The translations under genes and the position numbers were made by a program. Positions 25,559 through 34,889 of a stretch of 64,000 nt of DNA are shown in pieces. Under the pieces are notes generated by a model that was not told the DNA's origin, ran no database searches, and saw nothing but the letters and a program-made list of their open reading frames with translations. The DNA comes from Pyrinomonadaceae bacterium (GTDB lineage: Bacteria > Acidobacteriota > Blastocatellia > Pyrinomonadales > Pyrinomonadaceae): contig JANQRU010000001.1 of assembly GCA_028284415.1 (NCBI GenBank), positions 744,001 to 808,000 of the forward strand. The letters run 5' to 3'. Within the stretch, counting starts at the first letter, position 1. Each line of letters starts with the position of its first letter.

Positions 25559-26230
25559 TTATTTTTTTATGCTAAACTTCCCATTTTTCCAAATCAGGTT
25601 GTAAAGCTTTTCTCCTTTCTCTGTTAAATCATTTTCGCCGTCTGAATCAATAACTTTTTTGGCAAAAACTGGCATTGTGTTTCCAAAACGAGGAATCTCG
25701 TATATTTTCATCTTGTTATATTCGGGAATAACTTTTGCGGAAATATCTGTCCAATTTCCGTTTTGGTAGTTCAAAAAATAATAGTCATCTTGAGCTTCAC
25801 CAAAAACATTGAGAGCAATAATATAGCTTTTGTCTGGACGTTTAAAAAGTGCCATCTTGAAAGTGCTTTGAGCTCCATCTCCACCACCTTCTAAATAGCC
25901 ATTTTTTGCATCTTCAACCGTTAGATAAGTTTTCAGATATTCTTGTTTATTTCCCTGACAACACTCGATTGTGAAATATTTGTCAGGTAAAAGCATAAAG
26001 TAATCTTTTACAGTTTTTGGTTTGTTTTGAGATGAGCTATCTTTTTCATTTTCAGAGATATTTTCTTGTTCCTGATCTGAAGTTTCACTTTCTAATTCAA
26101 CAGATTCGATGGTTTCTTTTTCTTCTTTTTCAAAGTCTTTTCTTGTATTTCGCTCTTTGTTGCTTACTTCAAAAACACAAGCTGTTAAAAGTAGTGAAAT
26201 TAAAATTATAGTTACTTTAATATTCAACAT
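25559..26230 (-). CDS. lipoprotein of unknown function
   Basis: 223 residues. The signal sequence ends LLTA-C18, a clear lipobox. About 20-75 is an E/S/K-rich low-complexity linker. The mature domain (about 75-223) contains YFTIECCQGN with two adjacent cysteines, ESVLDAK-like TVEDAKNGYLEGGGDGAQSTFKMALF and a C-terminal WKNGKFSIKK. I recognise no family. It ends 6 bp before the antiporter start and likely shares its transcript. Confidence 0.78.
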   Translation of the reverse strand: MLNIKVTIILISLLLTACVFEVSNKERNTRKDFEKEEKETIESVELESETSDQEQENISENEKDSSSQNKPKTVKDYFMLLPDKYFTIECCQGNKQEYLKTYLTVEDAKNGYLEGGGDGAQSTFKMALFKRPDKSYIIALNVFGEAQDDYYFLNYQNGNWTDISAKVIPEYNKMKIYEIPRFGNTMPVFAKKVIDSDGENDLTEKGEKLYNLIWKNGKFSIKK

Positions 26231-26322
26231 AAATGGTTATTTGGATTGATGTCTGTAAAAAATAAATGTTAATTTTAATTTATAAAACTAAAAAATAATA
26301 ATTGTTAATATAAATTCATTTA

Positions 26323-27492
26323 ATGACAGCAATGGGAAAAATACATTCAAGCAAATTACTTATCTCCCTGCTTCACATTGCATTTTTTCTAACTGGAATC
26401 TCGACAGTTTTAATCGGTCAAGTTTTACCCGTTTTATCCAGACGCCTTGGGATTGATGATTCACAAGCCGGACAGTTATTTATTTTTCAATTTTTTGGCT
26501 CTTTCCTTGGCGTATTTCTTTTTAATTTCACACTCAAAAAATTTGGATTCCTCAAAACAATAATTTTAGGATTATCAGTAAAAACATTTGCCGTCCTATT
26601 GATTAACTCCACTCAACTTGAGATTTGTTTTTTCGGCTTTTTCCTAAATGGTGTTGGCATCGGCACTACGCTTCCATCAATTAACATGTTGGTAGCTGAG
26701 TTAAATCCGCTGCGTCAAACTTCAGCACTTAACATACTGAATTTCTTTTGGGGGGTTGGTGCAATCATAAGTCAGCCTTTTATCAAATTAGTCGGAACTG
26801 AAAATAGCATCTTTTTGCCGACAGGCATAATCTCAAGTCTCTTTTTGCTTTCAACCATCGCCATATTCTTTAGCTCAAAGAAAATAAATATTGACGAACA
26901 AACTTATGAATCGGAAAACCAAAATTCACCGAGAATCTGGAATAATCCGGTCGCTTGGATGATCGCTCTATTTAATTTTTTACTCGTCGGAATGGAAAGC
27001 GGATTGGGCGGGTGGCTTACAACTTATTCATTAAGATTCCCCGACGGAGAGAATCAGATTTTCGCCGCAACCCCCATTTTCTTTTTGTTTTTTGTCATCG
27101 GCAGAGGATTTGCCCCAATAATTTCAAAATTTCTGGATGACAATAAATATATAACAGTCAGCCTCTTGGTACTTTTGACTGGTGTAATTTTAGCTCTTTT
27201 AGCTGACTCTTATTCTATGTTAGTTTTTAGTGCTGTCATTCTTGGTCTTGGAACTTCAGCAACGTTCCCGACAAATATGGCACGTTTCACAAAGTTTTTT
27301 GGCGAAAGTGCAACTAGAAACTCAACCCCTATCTTTGTCTTAGGAAGTATCGGAGGTGCTTCTATTAACTGGTTAATCGGTTATACTTCTGCAACTTTCA
27401 ATAGCCTTCGGAGTGGTATTTTCATACTCCTTTGCTGTTGCCTTCTACAGATATTTATTCAAATTTACCTCTCTAGAAAAATTGTCAAATAG
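26323..27492 (+). CDS. MFS transporter, fucose/glucose-permease-like
   Basis: 389 residues (386 from the second ATG). Twelve predicted membrane helices, with GVGIGTTLPSINMLVAELNP and FWGVGAIISQPFI resembling the FHS (FucP/GlcP) branch. In a starch locus glucose or another hexose would be a sensible substrate, but this is inference. It is the only plus-strand gene between 19 and 53 kb, and its stop codon abuts that of the convergent GH13 gene at 27493 with no gap for a terminator. Confidence 0.85.
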   Translation: MTAMGKIHSSKLLISLLHIAFFLTGISTVLIGQVLPVLSRRLGIDDSQAGQLFIFQFFGSFLGVFLFNFTLKKFGFLKTIILGLSVKTFAVLLINSTQLEICFFGFFLNGVGIGTTLPSINMLVAELNPLRQTSALNILNFFWGVGAIISQPFIKLVGTENSIFLPTGIISSLFLLSTIAIFFSSKKINIDEQTYESENQNSPRIWNNPVAWMIALFNFLLVGMESGLGGWLTTYSLRFPDGENQIFAATPIFFLFFVIGRGFAPIISKFLDDNKYITVSLLVLLTGVILALLADSYSMLVFSAVILGLGTSATFPTNMARFTKFFGESATRNSTPIFVLGSIGGASINWLIGYTSATFNSLRSGIFILLCCCLLQIFIQIYLSRKIVK

Positions 27493-28857
27493 TTATTTTT
27501 TCTTGAATATCCGATAACCAAAAGATTCAAGACTCAAAGTTGGTAAACTTACTGCTCCTTTCTTTGAATTTGGAGCTATTTCTTCAAAGTTTCCACCTAC
27601 TTCAATCGAACCAAAAAATGGAGAACTTGTCATATTTATCGCAACTAAAATCTCCTCGTTTCCTATTTTTCGCTTGAATGTCAGCACCCTCTCTTCATCT
27701 GAGTTTTTAACCCAAATTGTTTCACCGCGTCGGAGGGCGACTTCATTTTCACGCAGTTTGATCATCGCATCATAAAACTTTGGAAATTCTGGACGACGTT
27801 GTTTGATATCCCAATAAATCGGGAGTTTTTCAAATAAAGCCGGTGCACCTGATTCCGTCGTATCGCCGACTTCCATACCATTATAAACAAGCGGAATCCC
27901 ATCAATTAAAAAGACATAAGCTTGTCCTGCCAAAGCACCTTTTTCGCCAAAGCGTGCGATTGCCCGTCGTTCATCATGATTGTCTAAGAAACGCATATGT
28001 AGTGTGTTCTTCGGGAATTTTGCTCTTTCTAATTCCCAAACTTCGCGTATATGTTTCGCAGGCTTTTTACCATGTAAAACTTCATCCAAAGCTGTATGAC
28101 CTGACCATGAATAATCAGCATTAAAAGCATTAACGAGCAAATCGGGTTCGTGCCATTCGGCGAGCCAAAACGTATCTTTTTTGACTTTATCAACTTCGCG
28201 TCTTGCTTCTTCCCAAAATGAAGTTGGGACAAATCCTGCAACGTCGCAACGAAATCCGTCAACATCAAAATCTCTGACCCAAAACTTGAGCATTTCGATC
28301 ATATATTTACGAAGCTCTGGATTGTCGTAATTCAAATCTGCAACATCTGCCCAATCAGCTATTGGAGAAATTATTTCTCCTTTATCATTTTTCGTATAAA
28401 AACTCGGATTTTTCATCATGACAGAATCCCAAGCCGTATGATTCGCAACGATGTCTATGATAATTTTCATTCCGCGTTTGTGAGTTTCATCTACCAAACG
28501 TTTGAAATCAGCCTTCGTACCGTAACGTGGATTAACATCATAAAAATCCTTCACCGCATAAGGCGAGCCAATCGTGCCTTTTTTCTTCAATTCCCCAATC
28601 GGATGAATCGGCATCAACCACAAAATATCAACGCCCATCTTATCTAATCTATCCAAATCCGCCGTTATCGAATTAAAATCTCCCTTCGCCGAATACTGAC
28701 GAGGAAAAATCTGATAGACCGTTGCATCTTTTATCCAATCTTGAGAAGCTCGCGCAGTTTCCTTAGAAAAATCCCGTTTTGTTTCCTGAGCAAATGCACA
28801 AGAACACAAAAGCGAAATGACAAAAACGAATAATAAAAACTTTGAGTATTTTTTCAT
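27493..28857 (-). CDS. GH13 alpha-amylase family protein
   Basis: 454 residues. Signal peptide MKKYSKFLLFVFVISLLCSCAFAQ, which could be read as type I (AFA/Q) or as a lipobox (LLCSC). GH13 regions: DIVANH (135-140), DGFRCDVAGF with nucleophile D205, WLAEWHE with acid/base E234, and FLDNHDERR with D295. A small C-terminal beta domain follows. It probably hydrolyses maltodextrins outside the cytoplasm. It follows an MFS transporter gene by 2 bp. Confidence 0.93.
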   Translation of the reverse strand: MKKYSKFLLFVFVISLLCSCAFAQETKRDFSKETARASQDWIKDATVYQIFPRQYSAKGDFNSITADLDRLDKMGVDILWLMPIHPIGELKKKGTIGSPYAVKDFYDVNPRYGTKADFKRLVDETHKRGMKIIIDIVANHTAWDSVMMKNPSFYTKNDKGEIISPIADWADVADLNYDNPELRKYMIEMLKFWVRDFDVDGFRCDVAGFVPTSFWEEARREVDKVKKDTFWLAEWHEPDLLVNAFNADYSWSGHTALDEVLHGKKPAKHIREVWELERAKFPKNTLHMRFLDNHDERRAIARFGEKGALAGQAYVFLIDGIPLVYNGMEVGDTTESGAPALFEKLPIYWDIKQRRPEFPKFYDAMIKLRENEVALRRGETIWVKNSDEERVLTFKRKIGNEEILVAINMTSSPFFGSIEVGGNFEEIAPNSKKGAVSLPTLSLESFGYRIFKKK

Positions 28858-28859
28858 GA

Positions 28860-30371
28860 TTAATGTCCACCTCCACTAACTACTGCATCTTCGCCTTCGA
28901 GTTTGGCTTGTCCGACATCTTTGACAATAAAAACCGAAATTGCTGCAATTAATAAAGAAAAGCCTCCAATCATTACTACGAACAAAGAAAATCTAGTTTC
29001 ATCTTGTCCAAAAATAGCTTGATAGATTGGGGATAGAATAAAACTGCCAATTTGCTCAATAAACCAATTGAATCTGTCAAACAGATAAAACCAAACGTTT
29101 TTAATTAGTGCCCAATATCCAACGTCTGTTTCTAAAGATTTTAGTACTGTAAACTCTCCCCTAGCACCACTAACTAACGGGCTGATTCCAAAGTTTTGAA
29201 CAATTTGTGGAATAACAATAAACAAATTGAACACTCCCATATAAACCCCCATTCTTTCGGGCTTAATTGCTCCAGCTAATATCACATAAGGGATCGCTAA
29301 AATTGATGCCCAAGCTATGCCAACTCCAATCATTCCAATGATTAAAAAAGATGGACTGGTCGCAAAATATGTAGAAAGTAAGCCCAGTCCTCCTAGTGCA
29401 AGACAGATTGTATGAACGAGTTTTCTGTTTAATCTATCTGCCACCCAAGGAATGGCAAAGGCAATCATGAAACAAACTACGTTATAGGTTGCAAACATAA
29501 GTCCCGCCCATTCGTTTCCCTGTTTAAATAATTCGGGTGTTACTTTCTCATCAACCGCTCCAAAGGCAACTTTCCCAACTGTCAGAGCGTAATACTGCCA
29601 CATACAAGGTAAAGCAAACCATGTAAAAAATTGCACAACGGCGAGTTGCTTCATCGTTGCGGGCATATCTTTTATGGCTTCCCAAATTTCCGTAATTATT
29701 GAAACAACTACATTTCCCTCTTTCTTTTTCGCCTCAAAGGCTTCCATATCTTCGGGCGGATATTCGTGTGAAGTGAAAACCGTCCAAAGCACGGCGATTA
29801 GGAAAATTATCCCACCAACGATAAATGCAATGAGTGTTGAATAAGGAATCCCGCTTTGCATTACGCCGACGACTCCAACTGCTGTTAAGATAAATGGAAG
29901 TGCGTTAGCAAGAGTTTGACCGATACCGATAAAGAATGACTGCATTACGAAACCAAGCGTGCGTTGTTCTTCGGGCAAATTGTCAGCGACGAATGCACGG
30001 AACGGTTCCATCGTTATATTTATCGAAGCGTCAAGAATCCACAAAAGTCCCGCCGCCATCCAAAGTGCAGAAGAATTTGGCATCGCAATTAAGGCAAGAC
30101 TCGCAAAAATCGCACCGACAAGGAAATACGGACGGCGACGACCAAGCCGAGTCCAAGTTCTGTCAGACATCGCTCCGACAATTGGTTGCACGAGCAAACC
30201 CGTCATTGGACCAGCCAACCACAAATACGGAATCGAAGCCTCATCAGCACCGAGATATTTGTAAATCGGAGACATATTTGCAAGTTGCAATCCCCAACCA
30301 AACTGAATCCCCAAAAATCCGAAACTCATATTCCAGATTTGCCAAAATTTTAATCGTGGTTTCTTTTCCAT
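28860..30371 (-). CDS. MFS sugar transporter, SLC45/GPH-like
   Basis: 503 residues. Signature [43 protein letters not shown] (the GPH/SLC45 D-R-x3-GRRRP loop) and [23 protein letters not shown]. Related bacterial carriers in starch loci import maltose or maltodextrin. The GH13 genes on both sides support such a substrate. Spacing is 2 bp to the downstream amylase gene and 23 bp from the small membrane protein gene. Confidence 0.9.
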   Translation of the reverse strand: MEKKPRLKFWQIWNMSFGFLGIQFGWGLQLANMSPIYKYLGADEASIPYLWLAGPMTGLLVQPIVGAMSDRTWTRLGRRRPYFLVGAIFASLALIAMPNSSALWMAAGLLWILDASINITMEPFRAFVADNLPEEQRTLGFVMQSFFIGIGQTLANALPFILTAVGVVGVMQSGIPYSTLIAFIVGGIIFLIAVLWTVFTSHEYPPEDMEAFEAKKKEGNVVVSIITEIWEAIKDMPATMKQLAVVQFFTWFALPCMWQYYALTVGKVAFGAVDEKVTPELFKQGNEWAGLMFATYNVVCFMIAFAIPWVADRLNRKLVHTICLALGGLGLLSTYFATSPSFLIIGMIGVGIAWASILAIPYVILAGAIKPERMGVYMGVFNLFIVIPQIVQNFGISPLVSGARGEFTVLKSLETDVGYWALIKNVWFYLFDRFNWFIEQIGSFILSPIYQAIFGQDETRFSLFVVMIGGFSLLIAAISVFIVKDVGQAKLEGEDAVVSGGGH

Positions 30372-30394
30372 ATATTTTCCTCAGAGAAAATTAT

Positions 30395-30583
30395 TTATTT
30401 TTCTTTGTCCTGTTTTTCCTTAATCTTAAAAAGTATCCAAGTAACGGCAATTCCTAAATAGATCATTCCGCCACCTGTGATAATGGTGTAACCCAATGTA
30501 GAACTTTGGTTTGTGCTGGCTGTATAACCTAAAAAGATCATCAGCGTTGCAAATACAAAAAGTATAAAGAAAATTGCTCTCAT
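30395..30583 (-). CDS. small membrane protein
   Basis: 62 residues with two hydrophobic segments (AIFFILFVFATLMIFLGYTA and YTIITGGGMIYLGIAVTWILF) and a charged tail KIKEKQDKEK. No family recognised. It is set tightly between the SDR gene (11 bp) and the transporter gene, so it belongs to the same transcript and might assist the transporter; that is inference. Confidence 0.7.
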   Translation of the reverse strand: MRAIFFILFVFATLMIFLGYTASTNQSSTLGYTIITGGGMIYLGIAVTWILFKIKEKQDKEK

Positions 30584-30594
30584 CTGTTTTTCTT

Positions 30595-31314
30595 TTAACG
30601 CGAATAAATATTTATGTCTTCTAAAATTACGTTTCTGTCTAAAGAAAGCGAAAACGCCAAAGTTTTTGCCATGTTTTTTACATGAATAAAACCGTCTCTC
30701 GGCTTTTTATCCAGAGGCGTTTCGACATCAACCAATCCCGGGCAGAAATTGAAAACTCGGACGTTTGCATTTCTTTTTCTGACGTCATCCCGAACTGATT
30801 CAGCAAAGCCTAAAAGTCCGTATTTTGAAACGCAATAAGATGGAACATCAGCGTAACCGTTTTTTCCAGCCTGCGATGAAACATTTACGATGTCGCCAAA
30901 ATCCTGCTCAAACATTTTCGGCAAAAGCATCTTTGTAAGCCACATCGCTCCACGCAAATTTATGTCTAGAACTTTGTCCCAACCATCGTCGGTCAATTCC
31001 AAAACAGTTTCGGGAACGGCTAAACCGGAATTGTTTATCAAAACATCAACCGCACCGAATTTGTCCAAACAAAATTCAACAAGATTTTCCGTCTGCTCTT
31101 TTTCACGCAAATCGAAAGCAAAAGAATGAACTCTTTCGCCTCCGTATTTTTGATTCAATTCATTTGTAGCTTCGTCAATTACTTCTTTTCGACGTGAAGC
31201 AATAACCACATTTCCGAAACCCTTTTCAAGCAAAGTCTCAGTAAATGACCGCCCGATGCCTGTCGCTCCGCCTGTAATTAATGCAGTTTGATCTGCAAAT
31301 GATTTTTCTTTCAT
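30595..31314 (-). CDS. short-chain dehydrogenase/reductase
   Basis: 239 residues. Classical SDR: TGGATGIG (14-21), NNSG (94-97), S146, Y160 and K164 of the catalytic set. Adenine-binding pattern ASRRKE suggests NADP(H). Substrate unknown; being inside the alpha-glucan cluster it may act on a sugar or polyol. Its ATG abuts the stop of the upstream GH13 gene. Confidence 0.88.
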   Translation of the reverse strand: MKEKSFADQTALITGGATGIGRSFTETLLEKGFGNVVIASRRKEVIDEATNELNQKYGGERVHSFAFDLREKEQTENLVEFCLDKFGAVDVLINNSGLAVPETVLELTDDGWDKVLDINLRGAMWLTKMLLPKMFEQDFGDIVNVSSQAGKNGYADVPSYCVSKYGLLGFAESVRDDVRKRNANVRVFNFCPGLVDVETPLDKKPRDGFIHVKNMAKTLAFSLSLDRNVILEDINIYSR

Positions 31315-33210
31315 TTACTTAACCGTAAAAACTCCCGCCGTTCGTGTTGGCACTGTAAATTTGATCTTGCCATTTTCAACCTTTATGTCGCTGATTTTTC
31401 CGAGTCCGTCTTGCATCATGGCATTCATCGGAATTTGTTTAATCATCGAAGTATCAAAATGAACTTCGGCAGGTTTTTTATCGTTGTTGAAAACTACCAA
31501 AACTGCTTCTTTATCAGTTACGCGAACATAAGCATATTGCTGTGGTTCGTCTAACAAATCATAGGATTTTCCACGTCGAAGCGGTTCTAATTCCTTGCGT
31601 AATTTGCCTAAAGTAGCTAGATGATTCCAAACGTTATTTTCCTTCGCTGTTCGTTCTGAAGCCTTGAATGCATTTCGCGGGTCGCCCGGAAATCCACCCG
31701 GAAAATCTCTACGATTGTCTGGATCAGGTCCACCTGTCATAGCAATCTCGTCGCCGTAATAAAGAAGCGGTGTTCCGCGAGAAGTCATAATCAAAGTTTG
31801 GGCTAATTTTAAACCTTCAATGGTCGCTCCTTTTTCCCACATAAAGCGTTCCATATCGTGAACGCCAAGGAATGTCGTCAAAACTTCAGAATTTGGATAA
31901 AGCCAATCTCGTGCAAACATATTGTGAACGCCGCGAATATCGCCACCTTTTGCAAAGGCTTTTCTGATTTCATAGAAGAGTCCGAAATCGTAAAGTGTGT
32001 CAAGTTTTGTATCAATTCCATCGTGTCCTGTTCTTCCGCCTTGATAATACGCAAGCAAAACAGGATCGCTATCAAAAAGTTCGCCGAGAACGGTCAAATT
32101 CGGATACTCATCTTTGATTGCGGTCATCCATTTTTTCCAAAACCAACGTGGAACGTGCGGAAGCGTATCCATACGAATTGCATCGTAACCAACCGTTTCA
32201 AGCCACCAAATTGTGTGTTGAATTAAGTATTTTTCAACTTCGGGATCATTTTGATTAAAGTCGGGCAGAATATTTATAAACCAACCATCAATGTTTCGAG
32301 ATTGTGTTTGATAAGTCGCACGCGGATTCATCGCCGTCCATTTTTGCCAGTTATTGTTCGGATGTTTTTCAAGTGTTCCGTTCCACCAAGTCGGAGTCGG
32401 TGGGTCTTCTGCCCAAACGTGATATGGTCCTGTGTGATTCACAACTTGGTCTTGAATCATCTTAAAGCCCATTGCTTGAGCCTTACGGACTAATTCTTTG
32501 AGCTTCGCCATATCGCCGAGATGTTCATCCACCGCATACATATCAATCGCACCGTAGCCGTGAAAACCCGTCGTAAATGGCATTCCCGGATAGTTTTCCT
32601 TGTAATCTGGTTTGTCATTATTATCATAAACAGGCGTTGTCCAAATAGCCGTCACGCCGAGCGATTTAATGTAATCGAGATTATCAATCAAACCTTGCAA
32701 ATCACCGCCGTGATAGTGCCGTCCAAACTTTCGGTCATACAAACCTTTCGATTTCGGCGGGTCATTATTTGATTGGTCGCCATCTGCAAACCTGTCAGGC
32801 AAAAGGAAATAAATCACATCATCGGGCGAATAACCACGAAACTTTCCCGTTTTGTCCATTCGTTCTTTAATTTCAAATGGAACACTACTCGTACCTTTAT
32901 CCGTTACAACTCTGAAATTGTATTTTCCAACCTTTGCATCTTTCGGAACTTTCACATCAAAGAACAAATAATGACCGTTTTCACTCCAACGGAAATTATA
33001 AGTCTTAAAACCGCTTCCATCGGGCGACATAACCTTCGCACCTTGCAAGTTTTTCCCTTGCACCAAAACACGAACAGGATTGATTTTCATACCCGCCCAC
33101 CAATTCGGCGGATCGACTTTATCAACCTTTGGTGATTGAGCGTAAGCAGTAAGCAGTAAGCAGTTAGCGGTTAGCAGTATTGCAAAAATTAGTTGTAATT
33201 TATTTTTCAT
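31315..33210 (-). CDS. GH13 cyclomaltodextrinase/neopullulanase-like enzyme with N-terminal Ig-like domain
   Basis: 631 residues. The signal peptide (ending LLLTAYAQ) is partly encoded by heptamer repeats. N-terminal beta domain at 28-115 (PPNWWAGMKINPVRVLVQG). Catalytic barrel: DQVVNH (254-259), YDAIRMDTLPH with D348, LGELFD with E377, and FLGVHDMERF with D452; a C-terminal domain follows. This architecture matches SusA-type and other secreted cyclomaltodextrinases that open cyclodextrins and pullulan. Paralogue of the enzyme at 35979-37925. Confidence 0.94.
   Translation of the reverse strand: MKNKLQLIFAILLTANCLLLTAYAQSPKVDKVDPPNWWAGMKINPVRVLVQGKNLQGAKVMSPDGSGFKTYNFRWSENGHYLFFDVKVPKDAKVGKYNFRVVTDKGTSSVPFEIKERMDKTGKFRGYSPDDVIYFLLPDRFADGDQSNNDPPKSKGLYDRKFGRHYHGGDLQGLIDNLDYIKSLGVTAIWTTPVYDNNDKPDYKENYPGMPFTTGFHGYGAIDMYAVDEHLGDMAKLKELVRKAQAMGFKMIQDQVVNHTGPYHVWAEDPPTPTWWNGTLEKHPNNNWQKWTAMNPRATYQTQSRNIDGWFINILPDFNQNDPEVEKYLIQHTIWWLETVGYDAIRMDTLPHVPRWFWKKWMTAIKDEYPNLTVLGELFDSDPVLLAYYQGGRTGHDGIDTKLDTLYDFGLFYEIRKAFAKGGDIRGVHNMFARDWLYPNSEVLTTFLGVHDMERFMWEKGATIEGLKLAQTLIMTSRGTPLLYYGDEIAMTGGPDPDNRRDFPGGFPGDPRNAFKASERTAKENNVWNHLATLGKLRKELEPLRRGKSYDLLDEPQQYAYVRVTDKEAVLVVFNNDKKPAEVHFDTSMIKQIPMNAMMQDGLGKISDIKVENGKIKFTVPTRTAGVFTVK
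33143..33177 (-). repeat. five 7-bp tandem repeats within a signal-peptide coding region
   Basis: On the plus strand TAAGCAG three times, then TTAGCGG and TTAGCAG, five units in a row. On the coding strand they translate to the NCLLLTAY part of the GH13 signal peptide (7 units of 7 bp would equal one amino-acid period of 7). See also 8203-8255 and 34827-34889. Confidence 0.85.
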
Positions 33211-33288
33211 GATTTATTTTCTTTTCCCTTTTTCGTTTATCGAGTCTATGGTTACCTCATACTTATTTTTTATGTTCTTCAGTTTTCT

Positions 33289-34815
33289 TTAACTCGTTCT
33301 TCCATAAACCTCAGTAAATTCTTTTAATCGCTTCGCATTCTCATTAGAAAACGCATCCTTTTCACAACGCCACTGCCAATTTCCTGATTCGGATGCGGGT
33401 AAATTCATTCTTGCCTTATTCCCCAAACCTAAAACATCCTGCATTGGTGTGATTGCTGTATTGGCAACGGATTTCCAGACTTCACGAATAAAATCCCAAT
33501 GAATTTCTTCACCGTCTGAATCAAGATATTTCAAACAAAAATCGTGTTCCTTGCTGATTTCGGCTTGGTCGCGGGTTGAACTTTCATCAACCTGTGAGTT
33601 GAACCAACCTACGGTCGTATCGTTATCATGTGTTCCTGTATATGCAACACAATTTCCGATGTAATTGTGTGGTAGGTCTATGTTTTCCGTGTCGCCGCCG
33701 AAAGCGAATTGCAAAATACGCATTCCGGGGAATCTGAACTCATCACGAAGTTCTTCAACATCGGGGGTAATTACACCCAAGTCTTCAGCCATTACAGGCA
33801 ATTCACCAAGTTTCTGCTTCAAGGTTCGGAATAATTCCTTACCCGGCACATTTACCCAACGTCCATTTTCAGCTGTTTTGTCACCGCCGGGAACTTCCCA
33901 GCTAGCAGCAAACCCTCGAAAATGGTCAATTCTGACAATATCTACGGTTTTAAGTGTGAATTTAACTCTCCTGATCCACCACTTGAAACCATCAGCTTTC
34001 ATACTGTCCCAGTTGTAAATCGGATTTCCCCAGAGCTGTCCTGTTTTTGAAAAATAATCAGGTGGAACTCCCGCCACAACTTTGGGTGATAAATCTTCGT
34101 TCAGCTTGAATTCTTTTGGATTACACCAAACGTCTGCTGAATCAAGAGAGATAAAAATAGGCACATCTCCGACTATCTTGATACCTTTGCCATTGGCGTA
34201 GTTTTTGAGCCTTGTCCACTGCTTAAAAAACAGAAACTGATAAAACTTTTGTGCTTGTATTTCTTCTAAAAGTTTTTCGTGTACCTCAAGCAGAACCTCT
34301 TCTTCACGCATCCGCAGAGGCTTTTCCCATTCGAGCCAAAGTTTTTGGTCTTGGGTGGATTTAATTGCTCTAAACAAAGCATAATCATCAAGCCAATCTG
34401 CAACTTGTTGCGTAAAAGTCTCAAACGAACCCCGAAGATTAACACTAGTCGTCAAACGAAATCTTTCATAAGCCTTTTTGAGAAGTTCATTTTTCCAATC
34501 AATGACCACCCCAAAATCAACTTTATCCGTCGGAAATTCGGGTTTGTTATAAATCTCTTCTTCCGACAAAAGTTTTTCTTCAACCAGCATTTCGGGCGAG
34601 ATTAAATTGGTATTACCTGCAAAAGCCGAGAAACATTGATAAGGCGAATCGCCATAGCCCGTTGGTCCTAAAGGCAAAATCTGCCAATAAGTTTGCTTTG
34701 ATTTTTCCAGAAAATCTACAAAGTCATACGCAGATTTTCCTAAATCGCCAATGCCAAATTCGTTTGGCAAAGATGTAGGGTGCAATAAAATGCCACTAGC
34801 TCTTGGAAATTTCAT
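33289..34815 (-). CDS. malQ: 4-alpha-glucanotransferase
   Basis: 508 residues, no signal peptide. Starts RASGILLHPTSLPNEFGIGDLG, as in plant-DPE1/bacterial MalQ. GH77 catalytic sites: VDIVRIDHFRGF (nucleophile D, about 300), MAEDLGVITPDV (acid/base E, about 347) and YTGTHDNDTTVGW. It shuffles glucan chains between maltodextrins in the cytoplasm, giving glucose (for Glk) and longer chains (for the phosphorylase at 61454). The heptamer-repeat block precedes its start. Confidence 0.96.
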   Translation of the reverse strand: MKFPRASGILLHPTSLPNEFGIGDLGKSAYDFVDFLEKSKQTYWQILPLGPTGYGDSPYQCFSAFAGNTNLISPEMLVEEKLLSEEEIYNKPEFPTDKVDFGVVIDWKNELLKKAYERFRLTTSVNLRGSFETFTQQVADWLDDYALFRAIKSTQDQKLWLEWEKPLRMREEEVLLEVHEKLLEEIQAQKFYQFLFFKQWTRLKNYANGKGIKIVGDVPIFISLDSADVWCNPKEFKLNEDLSPKVVAGVPPDYFSKTGQLWGNPIYNWDSMKADGFKWWIRRVKFTLKTVDIVRIDHFRGFAASWEVPGGDKTAENGRWVNVPGKELFRTLKQKLGELPVMAEDLGVITPDVEELRDEFRFPGMRILQFAFGGDTENIDLPHNYIGNCVAYTGTHDNDTTVGWFNSQVDESSTRDQAEISKEHDFCLKYLDSDGEEIHWDFIREVWKSVANTAITPMQDVLGLGNKARMNLPASESGNWQWRCEKDAFSNENAKRLKEFTEVYGRTS

Positions 34816-34826
34816 AAAAGTTGTCC

Positions 34827-34889
34827 GTTGATAGTTGTCAGTTGTTAGTAGTTAATTTTTATGCAGCTAACGACGAACAATTAACTACT
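34827..34889. repeat. 7-bp tandem repeats and inverted repeat between malQ and the MBL gene
   Basis: GTTGATA, GTTGTCA, GTTGTTA and GTAGTTA (34827-34854) are four successive heptamers. AGTAGTTAATT (34847-34857) pairs perfectly with AATTAACTACT (34879-34889). The right arm contains the stop codon of the MBL gene (34885-34887). Confidence 0.8.

Noticed and set aside
33143-33177. Tandem repeats considered as a CRISPR array
   Set aside because: Units are 7 bp without spacers, and part of them is coding.
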